Origin: Mitsuokella multacida DSM 20544
Lineage (GTDB): Bacteria > Bacillota > Negativicutes > Selenomonadales > Selenomonadaceae
Direction: 5' to 3'
Assembly (NCBI RefSeq): GCF_000155955.1
Contig: NZ_GG697143.2
Coordinates: 62,554 to 126,553, forward strand
DNA length: 64,000 nt
The notes beneath the pieces were generated by a model. That model made no database searches, was not told the DNA's origin, and saw only the letters and a list, made by a program, of their open reading frames with translations. Position 1 is the first letter of the stretch; each line of letters begins with the position of its first letter. The translations under genes and the position numbers were made by a program. Shown one piece after another: positions 51,801 through 57,841 of this stretch.

Positions 51801-52122
51801 CCCGGCGAAGACGAAGCTCTTCCCGGATATGCCCAAAAACCACTGGGCTTACAAGGAAATCTCGGAGCTCGCAGGCAATGGACTGCTCGACGGGTATCCG
51901 GATGGTGAGTTCAAGGGCGACCGCATGATGACGCGTTACGAATTCGCGACGATTGTCTACCGCCAAATGATGGCGGGCAGGGAGCTCAGTGACCGCCTTG
52001 TACAGGAATTCGAGCCAGAGCTCGAGCGCATCCGCATCGATGTCGTCGCGCGCCACAAGGACGGCACGCCGTCAATCGAGCGCGTCCGCGTCAACAAGCC
52101 TGCTGATGCGAACCGCAAGTAA
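42880..52122 (+). CDS. Giant trimeric autotransporter adhesin with C-terminal SLH domain
   Basis: A 3,080-residue surface adhesin. Residues 1-25 (MNRIYQVIWSSVKSCYVVVSE) are an extended signal peptide region, followed by a signal helix at about 42-64. Residues 65-190 carry 14-residue YadA-head-type repeats (SSISGGxxNxAxG). A further head follows at about 550-710 (SLAIGYDNTASGTQSVAVGNG). The stalk repeats a module ending GRAATEDQL seven times, at about residues 513, 999, 1303, 1425, 1830, 2248 and 2552. The YadA anchor begins at about 2848 (GGAINQVDRRVDRVGAGAAALAAL) and ends near 2938. Unusually, a coiled coil (2945-2971) and an SLH domain (LFPDMPKNHWAYKEISELAGNGLL..., 2977-3030) follow, which must be periplasmic and could grip peptidoglycan. 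Confidence 0.95.
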   Translation: MNRIYQVIWSSVKSCYVVVSENASRHGKKKAAHLAPSTTKRTMLAMSLGAAVLMGSGSATEAAATGEHATISGGDNGTASGKYSSISGGKDNVAAGENSSISGGSTNKASGINSSVSGGGDNEAIGEEASVSGGSQGKATGKRSSVTGGGQNQAAGDFSTVNGGTGNKAFGYGSSIIGGSGNVVGKMAVDENGNPKFKDSNGNDVVGTITMDKERNPILVDSKGNVIKDAHQYPDPSSPFAASVAVAIGGYSSSVQGSYSVGIAGGSTSASASSGLAAGRQATVTMANGVAIGYESTASVINSSRAADKEGRIVSFGHQAGDVYYTVDYQNHTVTENQYDSAAYNRLVNVADGIDDHDVVVMEQLKNAKAEAVAEAKTNIKVKGDEFNVHAAESTDAKGVQTTTISLMPKVTLKNSTDTTGAKQVVLDGTAGTISAGLSTDTKNFVSLDGTKGLAKVGGIQIGNQSFTYDYMKPVSLNDDGATLKLESTRASASGNFVTGLSNRTWTPGNYMTGRAATEDQLEQAGRHFLSIKTANKDDDGNPITPVAENSLANYYNDGATGSASMAFGVGTTAKGDHSLSMGVRSSASGLNSLAIGYDNTASGTQSVAVGNGTNASGNYSVAMGLGSQAGTQNTDPESTDNGAAVAVGFESSAEQTGSAAYGYMASANNFESSAFGTSATANADGSVALGAHSVANRDKGISGYLAPTSMTPDNAAIWISTDGAVSLGGKTKNAAGQDVTISRQITNLAAGSEDSDAVNVAQLKALASQGMNFQGNDTNTSVHLDQGGTLQIQGSGRKEDTEYSTQNVKVLTDTANKRLSIALDKNPTFDSVTAGTENSTSGGGQTGSLKIVGANSSSTNKATTITAGYAASPELSGAKGTGRISYTDGDGTAHTVATLGDGLKLAGDTGTGSVALDNTLTVSGGATNLANGNNIGVTANGSTLSLKLAKDITGLDTVTAGGVKMGTQSDGNDTTKSGKYVTGLDNTTWTVGQTQPVTGRAATEDQLKSVSDVVNTNRTNIANNTEAIAKGLNFSASNKVDGTYKTVKKNLGDTVAVRASDVKDGHTYNTDNLTTEIDDNGIITVKMDTQLTADKVTVGTGDNAITIDGFDGSMKTGSSTLNGTGLTINNGPSVTTSGISGGSKQITEVKSGASGMDDSNNPIYGTDTNAANIGDVKNIAAKTVTVSGDNKNTKVVGTPNTTDGTVDYKVSLNDTVTLGSDAGTQVSLNGKTGVIKAGNQATIDGSAGTASIGNLSLGTVAANTLTLKDKDGRDTPQKADAGTYATGLTNTTWDVANPSYVSGRAATEDELLTVSNTVNSGWKAQINGTDVKTVTPTDNTLNFVAGDNISLSSGNDIKDIKIATTPDVNFTTVRVGGTNTSGTYTGGIFLGNQAGGGANGSADSPIMSITGLKNTAWVKGNFMSGRAATEDQLNVVAQQIIGEVNAADIYVESGSVSYDTKGDGTGTLQRSNKTTGNLTGLHDYYVTGGSVSTDGKTLNLTKNGGDAIPGIDMTNVLNQDSHLVAADSGEYTVGSDGKVTLKVKNNVAGSTPTDVVISGIASNAALQKGLNFEANGAEKEGGSAAYNAPLGDKISVLGGAAKDKHTYNTDNITTTMNNGTITVKLDNDLTAHSLTAGSSTVDGRVRVTGAKGAYVEMDGSDGSIHLGNNGGRYSALYQNYGGTGFLTAETSPRLEYAVDNAPNTRHTIATLDDGMKFAGDDAKADSSKTVSTTLNSTLKITGGAAAGNLTDGNIGVVKNDAGDGLIIKLNKDLTNMGTISFAPTAGTTGSGIKIGSQTIANNGTSPNAAAGDYVTGLTNTKWSKDGIVSGRAATEDQLQQVANAIVNGKETGGGFGISDNAGNVVKQDLGGAIQLKAADSNLTTTADTTGKAITFGLSKELKDMTSATFKDATTGAMTVIDGKGIAITPQNGSTNGQVKLTTDGLSNGGKQITNVQSGLYDTAQNKPVDISTITADSSMLQNGATIGDLQTVRNGLKTELTNKGLDFKGNDATTTVHRNLGDTLTIQGTGADGREYDGGANVQVKADKNANTLTVQLDRDLNAHTLTLGKASNGTEKGEAGTLILNGKNKDNGMSPVSIGVTYRGNQNNEAMKTAMSRITYKGGNGNDHTVATLEDGLQLSGDNGEALNTTLDKKVTIKGGAKDKLVDNTTDPTKNNNIGVVASQDDDGNTTLSLQLAKDLTGLNTVTAGSVVMGNQNVISVGKASGQGNFITGLDNKTWDGTDYVSGRAATEDQLKTVSDSIKTSVNNAQFGITAGGLADGGDVTVKKNLGESIRIYGDAPVTNEKNDGSGDFWDRSKANILTKVKKDHDGNDYVSVELQDHLEVGVHGGADDKGTDGSMQFKGKSAKEVNITGDTGVILSDGDGQARTQTAALRQNNGTGYLDLAGSEGAFTSLFTKKGTQNLSQEDAKKSDTRLTYTTDKSSKTEHQVATLDDGLVIAGDNGQVTRLLNSTLKLSGGETDEAKLSSGKNIGVVANKDNDGLDIKLAKDLTDIDSINMTGGLKLNSTNGSSTITGLTNTSVDLPDFGKAGRAATEEQLEQVKGSITDTAKGGGFGLADDKGNAVKADLGSNIGIHGDSNITTAVSEDGKSLNIGLKKDVDLGDAGSIKAGGVTIDKNGIDAGGKNITNVKSGIVKGDDSDNGNAANIGDVKHIVDGKIGDVNGKIDNITKDVSNIKTDVSTIKQTKRTYQGDDGKVVNVDFGGALSLTGGATEVAEDKNIGVVKNGGNGLSLRLAKNLGGLESVTTGKTTMDDSGLTIAGSDGKASTTVTNSGIKIASSGDDTHAVEISNSNVSMGGQQIHDVAPGAADGDAVNVSQLKKSVGALGGAINQVDRRVDRVGAGAAALAALHPQDFDPDDKWDFAVGYGNYRGANAAAVGAFYKPNEDTTFSVGGTVGGGENMVNAGISFKFGQGNHVSNSRVAMAKEIKDLRKEVESLRSALVDVAAGKQLDPAKTKLFPDMPKNHWAYKEISELAGNGLLDGYPDGEFKGDRMMTRYEFATIVYRQMMAGRELSDRLVQEFEPELERIRIDVVARHKDGTPSIERVRVNKPADANRK

Positions 52123-52142
52123 AGCGCAAACAAGATAAAAAT

Positions 52143-52185
52143 AAAAACCGGAAGGTTTCTCGGATGAGAGACCTTCCGGTTTTTG
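52143..52185. terminator. Bidirectional terminator between adhesin and acyl-CoA ligase genes
   Basis: AAAAACCGGAAGGT and ACCTTCCGGTTTTT with inner TCTC/GAGA pairs form a near-perfect stem with T runs on both strands. Confidence 0.9.
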
Positions 52186-52195
52186 CTATATGCGA

Positions 52196-53683
52196 TTATT
52201 TGGCGTTCTTCTTTGCGAGGAAATCCCTGAGAATCTGGCGCTTGGCAATCTTGCCGGTCGAGGTGCGCGGCAGGGACTGGAGTTCGTGGAACTCGCGCGG
52301 AATCTTGTAGAGCGCGAGGTTGGCCTGCAGGAATTTCTTGAGCTCGCGGATGTTGATGGAGGCACCCTCGTGCAGGCTGTAGAAGCAGGCGCCGGCCTGG
52401 CCGCGCAGCTTGTCGTCGATGCCGACGACGGCGGCTTCGCTGATGCCCGGGAACTGATAGATGAGCTCTTCGACTTCGCGCGGGTAGATGTTCTCGCCCA
52501 TGCTGATAATCATGTCCTTGAGGCGGTCGACAATGTAGATGTAACCCTCTTCGTCGGCGCGGGCGACGTCGCCCGTGTGGAGCCAGCCGCCGCGCAGCGC
52601 GTTCTTCGTCGCGTCGGGCAGGTTCCAGTAGCCGAGCATGATGTTGTCGCCCTTGACGATGAACTCGCCGGCCTCGCCTTTGGGGACTTCCTTGCCGTCG
52701 GCGTCAATGAGCTTCCAGGCGATGCCCGGCACGACGGGGCCGCAGGAGCCGACTTTCGGCTTCTCGGGCGGGTTCATCGTGACGACTGGCGAGGTCTCGG
52801 AAAGGCCGTAGCCCTCGCAAATGTCGACGCCGAACTTGTTCATGAAGTCCTGCTCGATCTGCAGCGGCAGTGTCGTGCCGCCCGAGACGACGAGGCGCAA
52901 GGAGGCCATGTCTTCCTTGCTCGCGAGCTTCGTCAACAGGCTGCAGATTGACGGCACGATGTAGAGGTCGTTGATTTTCTCCTCGCGGATGACGCTGATG
53001 GTCTCTTTTGGTGTGAAGGAGTCGAGGATGACGACTTCGGCGCCGCAGTAGAGCGGGTAGAGCACGGAACAGGTCCAGCCGAAGCAGTGGTACATCGGCA
53101 GCACGCAGAGCACGTGATGTTCGGCCTTGCAGCCCATGATGCTCATCTGATCGGCGTTCGTGATGAGGTTGCGGTGCGAGAGGACGGCGCCCTTCGGCGA
53201 GCCCGTCGTGCCGGACGTGTAGATGATGACGCAGGGGTTCTGCTCATCGAAGGTCGGTGGCAGGGTCGGAGCAGCCGGCAGACTCTCGTCTTTCTTGCCC
53301 ATCTGGCGGATGTCGTGCTGTGTCACGCGCATGTCGCAGCGCAGGGTGGAGAGCGCGTCGACGAGGTTCAGCGGCTGGTATGTCAGGATGTGGCGCGAGC
53401 CGGAGTCCTTGATGATGTAGGCAATCTCACGGCTGCTGAGCTGGAAATTGATCGGCACGGCGATGGCGCCGAGCGAGACGATGGCCATGTAGGCGTAGAC
53501 GTAGTCCGCACTGTTGCGGGAGAAGATGCTGACGCGGTCGCCGACGCGCACACCGGCGGCGTAGAGGCGGTCACGGCAGGCGGCGACGTGCTGCTGCAGC
53601 TCGCGGTAGGTGATGCGGCGCTCGTGATCGACGATGGCGAGGGAGTCTGGCTTCCCCTGATAGATCAGTTCATGTACAAACAT
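52196..53683 (-). CDS. AMP-forming acyl-CoA synthetase (long-chain fatty acid-CoA ligase-like)
   Basis: Activates a carboxylic acid to its acyl-CoA through an acyl-adenylate. The 495 residues contain the adenylation motifs IIYTSGTTGSPKGAVLSH (about 165), GYGLSETSPVV (about 295), GWLHTGD (about 375), YIVDRLKDMIISMGENIYP and the C-terminal catalytic Lys in SLPRTSTGKIAKRQIL. The N-terminus (ITYRELQQHVAACRDRL) and overall length match FadD-like ligases with medium or long-chain preference, but the substrate is not determinable. ATG 53683. The 5' leader contains a CCGC/GCGG hairpin (53717-53728). Confidence 0.9.
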   Translation of the reverse strand: MFVHELIYQGKPDSLAIVDHERRITYRELQQHVAACRDRLYAAGVRVGDRVSIFSRNSADYVYAYMAIVSLGAIAVPINFQLSSREIAYIIKDSGSRHILTYQPLNLVDALSTLRCDMRVTQHDIRQMGKKDESLPAAPTLPPTFDEQNPCVIIYTSGTTGSPKGAVLSHRNLITNADQMSIMGCKAEHHVLCVLPMYHCFGWTCSVLYPLYCGAEVVILDSFTPKETISVIREEKINDLYIVPSICSLLTKLASKEDMASLRLVVSGGTTLPLQIEQDFMNKFGVDICEGYGLSETSPVVTMNPPEKPKVGSCGPVVPGIAWKLIDADGKEVPKGEAGEFIVKGDNIMLGYWNLPDATKNALRGGWLHTGDVARADEEGYIYIVDRLKDMIISMGENIYPREVEELIYQFPGISEAAVVGIDDKLRGQAGACFYSLHEGASINIRELKKFLQANLALYKIPREFHELQSLPRTSTGKIAKRQILRDFLAKKNAK

Positions 53684-53773
53684 TCTATACCCTATTCCTT
53701 CCTGAGAGCCTTAAGACCGCAAGTGCGGAGAGGCCCTCATCGCACAGGACAATTCCTCTTTATTATAGCCCTA

Positions 53774-53802
53774 ATTTTATACCAGGTCATAAACTTTGTC
53801 AA
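53774..53802 (-). promoter_or_regulatory. Promoter of the acyl-CoA synthetase gene
   Basis: On the minus strand, consensus -35 TTGACA (53797-53802), 17 bp, and -10 TAAAAT (53774-53779). It is located just after the stop of the upstream permease gene, so the two genes are probably transcribed separately. Confidence 0.7.
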
Positions 53803-53827
53803 AGCATAATGTTGCCAGCTCGTGATT

Positions 53828-55225
53828 TCAGTCTTCTTCCTCGTCGTGCGGGTGTGCGAGAGCGCTGTGCTGGTAGCTGTAGCCGAAGTAGACGAGGCAG
53901 CCGAACGTACACCAGACGATGAAGCGGACCCAGGTCTCCCAGGGCAGGTGATACATGAGGTAGCCGCAGGTCAGGACGGCGAGCGGCGCGATGAGCCAGA
54001 CGAACGGGCAGCGGAAGGTGCGCGGCACCTCCGGCTTCGTGATGCGCAGGACGAGAACGCCGATGGCGGCAATCAGGAAGGCCGAGAGCGTGCCGATATT
54101 GGCCATCTCGGCGATGATGCCAATGGGGACGAAGCCCGCGATGATCGAGACGAAGATGCCGCCCATGACGGTGACGATGTACGGCGTGTGGTAGCGCTTG
54201 TGAATCTTGCAGACGCGGGCCGGGACCATGCCGTCACGGCTCATCGCGAAGAAGATGCGGGCCTGACCGTAGAGCAGCACGAGCAGGACCGTCGTGATGC
54301 CGGCGATGGCGCCGACGCCGACGAGAGCTGAGCCGAGGTTATAGCCGATGTAGCGCAGGGCAAAGGCCACTGGCTCCGGGTTGTTGAGTTCGGTGTAGGG
54401 CACGATGCCCGTCAGCACGCCGGCGACGACGACGTAGAGGGCCGTGCAGATGACGAGCGAGCCGATGATGCCGATCGGCAGGTCATGCGAGGGGTTCTTG
54501 CACTCCTCGGCGCTCGTCGCGACGGCATCGAAGCCGATGTAGGCAAAGAAGACGATGGCGGCGCCGCCAAAGATGCCCGAGACGCCGAATGGCATGAAGG
54601 GCTCCCAGTTCATCGTGTCGACGTGCGGGATGGCCAGCAGCAGGAAGATGGCGATGGCCGTGAGTTTGACACCGACGAGGATGCGGTTGAGCTTCGTGCT
54701 CTCCTGCGTGCCGCGAATCAGGAGGACGGAGAGCAGGAGCGTGATGAAGATGGCGGGGATGTTGATGATGCCGCCGTCTGCTGGCACATGCGTGAGTGCA
54801 TGGCCCGGGTCGATGCCGGCCGAGAGCAGCAGGCCCGTGACGTAGCCGGACCAGCCCGAGGCGACGGCGCTCGCGGTGACGGTGTACTCGAGGATGAGGT
54901 TCCAGCCGACGATGAAGGCGATGAACTCGCCGAGCGAGGCGTAGGTGTAGGTGTAGGCGCTGCCCGACGCCGGCACGATGGAGGAGAATTCCGCGTAGGC
55001 GAGGCCCGCGAGCGCGCAGGCGAGTCCGGAGATCATGAAGGAGACCGTGACGGCCGGGCCCGCGTACTTCGCGGCAGCGACGCCCGTCAGGACGAAGATG
55101 CCGGTGCCGATGACACAGCCGATGCCGAGCAGGATGAGGTCAAAGGCGCCGAGCGTCTTGGCCATGCCCGATTGGGCAGCCGTCTCACGCATCTGCTCGA
55201 TGCTTTTTGTGCGGAATAAGTTCAT
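53828..55225 (-). CDS. APC-superfamily amino acid permease (cationic amino acid transporter type)
   Basis: A 465-residue, 12-TM importer. MAKTLGAFDLILLGIGCVIGTGIFVLTG is the classical APC TM1 with the substrate-binding GTG, and AYAEFSSIVPASGSAYTYTYASLGE is the TM3 region. VFFAYIGFDAVATSAEECKNPSHDLP (TM6 onwards) is typical of the CAT/YfnA subfamily, which carries cationic or small neutral amino acids. The C-terminus is a cytoplasmic His/Asp/Glu tail (HPHDEEED). ATG 55225. It appears monocistronic. Confidence 0.9.
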   Translation of the reverse strand: MNLFRTKSIEQMRETAAQSGMAKTLGAFDLILLGIGCVIGTGIFVLTGVAAAKYAGPAVTVSFMISGLACALAGLAYAEFSSIVPASGSAYTYTYASLGEFIAFIVGWNLILEYTVTASAVASGWSGYVTGLLLSAGIDPGHALTHVPADGGIINIPAIFITLLLSVLLIRGTQESTKLNRILVGVKLTAIAIFLLLAIPHVDTMNWEPFMPFGVSGIFGGAAIVFFAYIGFDAVATSAEECKNPSHDLPIGIIGSLVICTALYVVVAGVLTGIVPYTELNNPEPVAFALRYIGYNLGSALVGVGAIAGITTVLLVLLYGQARIFFAMSRDGMVPARVCKIHKRYHTPYIVTVMGGIFVSIIAGFVPIGIIAEMANIGTLSAFLIAAIGVLVLRITKPEVPRTFRCPFVWLIAPLAVLTCGYLMYHLPWETWVRFIVWCTFGCLVYFGYSYQHSALAHPHDEEED

Positions 55226-55297
55226 AAGTTACCATTCCCTTTTCTTTTTCTTCCTTAAGATTTACAACTTTACTAAACTCTATTATTATAAGTAAGG

Positions 55298-55328
55298 AAA
55301 AAGCCTCCGTCAATACGACAGAGGCTCT
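55298..55328 (-). terminator. Terminator after the PHP-domain gene
   Basis: AGCCTC/GAGGCT stem (55302-55307, 55321-55326), read leftwards into TTTTTCC. Confidence 0.7.
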
Positions 55329-55357
55329 CTGCAGCAAAATATATCGGGAAGTGGGCG

Positions 55358-56080
55358 TCAGGCGCGGATCCACTCCTTGAATTTCTCCGGCGAGCTGTTG
55401 ATGACGAGCTCTTCCGGGAAATCGGCCTCACGGATGACCTCTTCCGAGAGTGCGTGGTTGCCGACATCGAGGTCGATGTGTGCATCGCTGCCCATGATGA
55501 CGTGCGTGCCGTACTTCTTGCAGGCCTGCAGCATCTTCTTGGCGAGGTCGCGCGAGCCGGTGCGGCTGCCGCCCGGGCGGTAGGAGCTGTTGTTGCACTC
55601 GAGCAGGACGTGGCGCTCTGCAGCGGCCTTGGCAATCTGGTCGAAGTCAACTGGGAAGACCGGGTTGTCCGGATGGCCGATGATCTTGACCTGTGGAATC
55701 CACATGGCGCTCATGATGGCTGTCGTGTTGTCGAGTGCCGTGCCCGGATTGATGCAAGGGTCGTGCAGGCTTGCGATGGCGTAGTCGACGGAGCGCAGGC
55801 CCTTCTCTTCGAGGTCGACCTTGCCCGTCGTGTTCAGGATGTTGAGTTCCACACCCATGAGGAGCTCAACGCCGGCTTCATCGCCGTAGACCTTGCGGTC
55901 GAAGATGCGCAGGTTCTCGAAGTAGAAGCGGTGCGTCGAGCCCGGCATGGCCGGTGCATGGTCAGCGATGCCGACGAGTGCGAGGCCCTTCTTGCTGCCC
56001 GCCGCAATCATCTCGCGAATCGTGTTGTAGGCATGGCCACTGGCCAGCGTGTGCATGTGGACGTCGAGTAAGTCTTTCAT
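55358..56080 (-). CDS. PHP-domain phosphoesterase (YcdX family)
   Basis: A 240-residue metal-dependent phosphatase-like protein. The four PHP metal-binding motifs are visible: DVHMHTLASGHAYNT at the start, GIADHAPAMPGS, the His in IIGHPDNP, and GSDAHIDLDVG near residue 190. YcdX-type proteins bind three metals, usually zinc or manganese, and have phosphatase activity of unclear physiological substrate. ATG 56080 follows a G-rich GGGGGG site 6-7 nt away; a start at 56095 is not supported. A TATAAT-like -10 lies at 56120-56125 on the minus strand. Confidence 0.9.
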   Translation of the reverse strand: MKDLLDVHMHTLASGHAYNTIREMIAAGSKKGLALVGIADHAPAMPGSTHRFYFENLRIFDRKVYGDEAGVELLMGVELNILNTTGKVDLEEKGLRSVDYAIASLHDPCINPGTALDNTTAIMSAMWIPQVKIIGHPDNPVFPVDFDQIAKAAAERHVLLECNNSSYRPGGSRTGSRDLAKKMLQACKKYGTHVIMGSDAHIDLDVGNHALSEEVIREADFPEELVINSSPEKFKEWIRA

Positions 56081-56175
56081 AATAAAACCCCCCAAAACAG
56101 TTGATGTATCCTATCGACTATTATACCACGGATGGAGGGAGTCAAAAATTTTTTCAAGAAATTTGAATTTCCCTG

Positions 56176-56204
56176 TTGACATTTCTGGGGGACTCCTTTA
56201 TAAT
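56176..56204 (+). promoter_or_regulatory. Promoter of the tRNA-Val(GAC) gene
   Basis: Consensus -35 TTGACA (56176-56181), 17-bp spacer and consensus -10 TATAAT (56199-56204), ending 20 bp before the tRNA. Confidence 0.88.
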
Positions 56205-56224
56205 AAATCTTGTCGTTAAGACAT

Positions 56225-56301
56225 GGGGTTATAGCTCAGTTGGTTAGAGTGTCTCGTTGACATCGAGGAGGTCACAGATTCGAATTCTGTTAACCCCACC
56301 A
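56225..56301 (+). tRNA. tRNA-Val (anticodon GAC)
   Basis: 77 nt with the acceptor pair GGGGTTA/TAACCCC, D-arm TAGCTCAGTTGGTTAGAG, anticodon loop TTGACAT giving GAC, T-arm with GATTCGAATTC and an encoded CCA end. It reads valine codons GUC and GUU. Confidence 0.96.
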
Positions 56302-56313
56302 TTTAGAAAGATG

Positions 56314-56343
56314 AGGTTTCGTCGAACGGCGAAACCTTTTTTG
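56314..56343 (+). terminator. Terminator between the two tRNA genes
   Basis: An 8-bp stem AGGTTTCG/CGAAACCT with an 8-nt loop followed by TTTTTTG. It lies only a few bases before the next tRNA. Confidence 0.75.
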
Positions 56344-56346
56344 TTT

Positions 56347-56423
56347 GCTCGCTTAGCTCAGTTGGCTAGAGCATCTCCGTCACATGGAGGGGGTCGGGGG
56401 TTCGAATCCCTCAGCGAGCACCA
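56347..56423 (+). tRNA. tRNA-Val (anticodon CAC)
   Basis: 77 nt with the acceptor pair GCTCGCT/AGCGAGC, D-arm TAGCTCAGTTGGCTAGAG, anticodon loop GTCACAT giving CAC, T-arm GGTTCGAATCC and encoded CCA. It reads GUG. It has no promoter of its own between the preceding terminator and its 5' end, so it probably arises by read-through. Confidence 0.96.
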
Positions 56424-56435
56424 TATGGATAGTTC

Positions 56436-56469
56436 AAGCCGTGCGCATTGCGCACGGCTTTTATTTTTA
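56436..56469 (+). terminator. Terminator after tRNA-Val(CAC)
   Basis: A perfect 11-bp stem AAGCCGTGCGC/GCGCACGGCTT with an ATT loop, followed by TTATTTTTAT. Confidence 0.88.
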
Positions 56470-56490
56470 TCAAAATGGATAGAAAACATA

Positions 56491-56519
56491 TTGACATTAT
56501 ATGCTTTTGCTGATATGAT
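56491..56519 (+). promoter_or_regulatory. Promoter of the seven-gene operon
   Basis: Consensus -35 TTGACA (56491-56496), 17-bp spacer, -10 TATGAT (56514-56519). Transcription should begin near 56527, leaving a leader of about 180 nt before the first gene. Confidence 0.78.
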
Positions 56520-56551
56520 AATGCCCATAAGATGAGTTGACCAAACGAATT

Positions 56552-56661
56552 GGAGACTTTGAGCAGCATATGGATCTCGTCCGGAAGGATGGCAATGGAG
56601 CCCAAGAGGGCACAGTCACTTTTTCGAGCATTTCCATAGGCTCGCTTGGAGTCTCCTTTTT
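56552..56661 (+). ncRNA. Orphan structured leader RNA (riboswitch- or attenuator-like)
   Basis: Long-range pairing nests as GGAGACT/AGTCTCC (56552-56558, 56650-56656), GAGC/GCTC (56561-56564, 56640-56643), TATGGA/TCCATA (56569-56574, 56633-56638) and CTCG/CGAG (56576-56579, 56625-56628). Inside are two hairpins: TCC-GGAA-GGA (56580-56589, a GNRA loop) and GCCC-AAGA-GGGC (56600-56611). The outer closing arm runs directly into TTTTTG. The multibranched fold with a closing stem that doubles as a terminator is how many riboswitches are built. I do not recognise a known class. Confidence 0.55.
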
Positions 56662-56709
56662 GCATACTTAAAAGTACGGATATGCATCAATGAAAGGATG
56701 TTGGACAAT

Positions 56710-57798
56710 ATGGCAATCAAGGATCAGGATATCGCAAGAGAACGAGAGAAGGTAGAATTCAAGCGCGCGATGGACCCGTGCCCGATCGACTTTTCGGAGC
56801 TGCAGACGACGAACCCGCGCGCCAATGGCGAGCAGAAGGAATACGAGGGCCGCGATGCCTCGAACTTCAATCGCCGCAAGAAGTACAACGATGAAGAGGA
56901 ACCGCAGTTCACGGCGAGCTTCCTGACAGGCGAGCTTCCTGTCGAGCCAAACCGCTATCGTCTCGTCTGGTCGCGCCACTGCCCGTGGGCCAACCGCATC
57001 TCGATCGCGATTGACCTCCTGGGACTCGACAGGGTGATCTCGAAGGGCGTCGTCGATCCGCTGCGCCCAGCTGGCGTCGTCGGCGACTGGTTCTTCACAT
57101 TGGACCCGGATGAGAAGGACCCCGTCCTCGGCGTCCATTCACTCGGCGAATGCTATCGCAAGGCGGACCCGGCATTTGACCAGCGTGCGACGGTACCGGC
57201 TCTCGTCGATGTCAAGACGGGCAAGGTCGTTAACAATGATTACCATGTCCTTGATGCGGAACTCGCTGTGGCTTTCAAGGACTACATCGCCGAAGATGCG
57301 CCGGATATCTATCCGGAGGAGCTGCGCGAGGACATCGATGCCCTCAATATCATCCTCTACGCAGATGTCAATCTGGCCGTCAATCTCGCTGCACTCGTCG
57401 GTACGCAGGAAGAGTACGAGTTCTACTACAATAAGATCTTCGACCGCCTCGACTGGCTTGAGGAGCGCCTTTCGACGCGCCGCTACCTCATGGGCGATAC
57501 GATTACGCTGCCGGATATCCGCCTGTTCGTGACACTCTCGCGCTTCGATCTCGTCTTCTATCAGAAGTACTTCGTCAACAAGAAGCGCCTCGTCGACTAT
57601 CCGAATCTCTGGAATTACGCGAAGGACCTCTACTCGAATCCGGCTTTCGGCAACAACACGGACTTCGATTCCATGCGCAAGCGCTTCTACTATGTCGATC
57701 ACACACCGTTTGCCGATCTCAAGCGCATCGTGCCGAAGGGACCCGATGACAGCCGCTGGAATGAGCCGAATGACCGCGCGGAGAAATTCGCCAGATAA
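56710..57798 (+). CDS. Glutathionyl-hydroquinone reductase-like GST (ECM4/YqjG family)
   Basis: A 362-residue member of the Xi-class GST family, which reduces glutathionyl-hydroquinones through an active-site Cys. The thioredoxin-like N-domain shows VEPNRYRLVWSRHCPWANRISIAIDLLGL with the catalytic Cys in HCPWANR (about residue 95). The all-helical C-domain includes DWLEERLSTRRYLMGDTITLPDIRLFVTLSRFD and NLWNYAKDLYSNP. The typical GVVDP and WFFTLDPDE segments are also present. AAAGGA is 11 nt before ATG 56710; a TTG at 56701 is less well placed. First gene of a seven-gene operon. Confidence 0.87.
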   Translation: MAIKDQDIAREREKVEFKRAMDPCPIDFSELQTTNPRANGEQKEYEGRDASNFNRRKKYNDEEEPQFTASFLTGELPVEPNRYRLVWSRHCPWANRISIAIDLLGLDRVISKGVVDPLRPAGVVGDWFFTLDPDEKDPVLGVHSLGECYRKADPAFDQRATVPALVDVKTGKVVNNDYHVLDAELAVAFKDYIAEDAPDIYPEELREDIDALNIILYADVNLAVNLAALVGTQEEYEFYYNKIFDRLDWLEERLSTRRYLMGDTITLPDIRLFVTLSRFDLVFYQKYFVNKKRLVDYPNLWNYAKDLYSNPAFGNNTDFDSMRKRFYYVDHTPFADLKRIVPKGPDDSRWNEPNDRAEKFAR

Positions 57799-57841
57799 TC
57801 TGCTGAGATGAGCATGACAGGTAGCAGAGGAGGGACCCTGT

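Noticed and set aside
56552-56661. Fluoride, SAM or T-box identity for the structured leader
   Set aside because: The conserved sequence elements of those classes, such as a T-box sequence or S-box core, are not present.
56411-56665. 84-codon minus-strand ORF opposite the leader RNA
   Set aside because: It reads through a tRNA end, a terminator and a promoter, and has no family features.
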